Assembly: GCA_044507065.1 (NCBI GenBank)
Contig: JBIQJY010000004.1
Span: 46,671-110,670 of the forward strand
Direction: 5' to 3'
Source of the DNA: SCN-69-37 sp044507065
Lineage (GTDB): Bacteria; Acidobacteriota; Vicinamibacteria; Vicinamibacterales; SCN-69-37
Length of the DNA stretch: 64,000 nucleotides
Shown here: positions 63,837 to 64,000 of the stretch, in pieces
Numbering within the stretch: position 1 is the stretch's first letter
Layout of the letters: each line of letters starts with the position of its first letter
Translations under genes and position numbers: made by a program
The notes under the pieces: model-generated
What the model was told of the DNA's origin: nothing
Databases searched by the model: none
Seen by the model: only the letters and a program-made list of their open reading frames with translations

Positions 63837-64000
63837 ATGTCAATCCTCATGACCATTCGCATCGCCCTGAAGGCGCTCGGACGCAACAAGCTGCGCACGG
63901 CCCTCACCATGCTCGGCATGATCATCGGCGTCGCCGCCGTCATTGCCATGGTGGCGCTGGGGACCGGCGCCCAGGCGATGATGGAAGAGCAGATCAAGAC
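63837..64000 (+). CDS. MacB-type ABC transporter permease, 3' truncated
   Basis: Only the first 54 residues are in the window. They show LKALGRNKLRTALTMLGMII and GVAAVIAMVALGTGAQ, the N-terminal FtsX/MacB permease start with its first TM. CGGAG lies 6 bases before the ATG. Continues beyond 64000. Confidence 0.85.
   Translation, partial: MSILMTIRIALKALGRNKLRTALTMLGMIIGVAAVIAMVALGTGAQAMMEEQIK

Overview
The window is 64 kb of GC-rich, densely packed chromosome from a Gram-negative bacterium. TonB, TolC, outer-membrane beta-barrels, a Ccm cytochrome c system, NtrY/NtrX and ECF/anti-sigma pairs all point to a diderm. The mix of fibronectin-type lipoproteins, glycine-rich efflux adaptors and many GC-rich single-copy genes makes Acidobacteriota (Vicinamibacteria-like) my best guess; this is inference from gene content, not from a marker search. 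I see no rRNA, tRNA, CRISPR array, insertion sequence, phage or plasmid gene. No gap between genes exceeds about 215 bases.

Layout. 1-16.5 kb is an envelope and glycoconjugate region: a GT4 glycosyltransferase and two GT-C-like membrane proteins in one leftward operon, two fibronectin-type lipoproteins each followed by a terminator hairpin, two outer-membrane beta-barrels, a radical SAM/SPASM enzyme paired with a flippase-like protein, an SGNH hydrolase, a GT2 transferase, a YqaA/DedA protein and another GT-C-like protein. 16.6-19.3 kb holds rsbW-like, suhB-like, aroK and a phosphoesterase. 19.3-26.3 kb is a leftward Ccm operon (ccmE, a ccmF-ccmH fusion, two unrecognised genes, ccmA, ccmB, ccmC, ccmD-like, a small membrane protein). 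26.4-33.4 kb holds maf, a DUF721/DciA-like gene, a 3-hydroxyacyl-CoA dehydrogenase, a tightly overlapped operon (TPR protein, RDD protein, pgpA, cinA, YdjM-like) and a glutamate formimidoyltransferase. 33.4-39.1 kb is a leftward operon ending in ntrY and ntrX. 39.2-43.6 kb runs rightward with purC, a Fis-type regulator and groES-groEL under a CIRCE operator. 43.7-55 kb holds tonB, tatA, rnr, a glycerate kinase operon, gatB, a SpoIID-like lipoprotein, an ECF sigma/anti-sigma pair, ispH and a Spy-like protein. 55.1-64 kb is a continuous efflux cluster: TolC, RND adaptor, RND pump, MacA-like adaptor, MacB-type ATPase and the start of the MacB-type permease, cut by the window edge.

Themes. Many operons use 1-4 base stop/start overlaps, which suggests translational coupling. 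By eye I found six well-matched housekeeping promoters (17-base spacers) and one weaker one; several sit so close to the start codon that the leader would be only about 8-22 bases, and they help choose start codons. The most unusual system is the Ccm operon: CcmE carries a cysteine (CxxxY) where the classical heme-binding histidine is expected, CcmF and CcmH are one polypeptide, and two unrecognised genes sit inside the operon. Also notable are an rsbW-suhB junction separated only by an in-frame TGA, a glycerate kinase whose start codon is unclear, and an RND pump with altered proton-relay positions next to a MacAB system whose adaptor has a long low-complexity insertion. All function calls are from reading motifs by eye; no database search was run.
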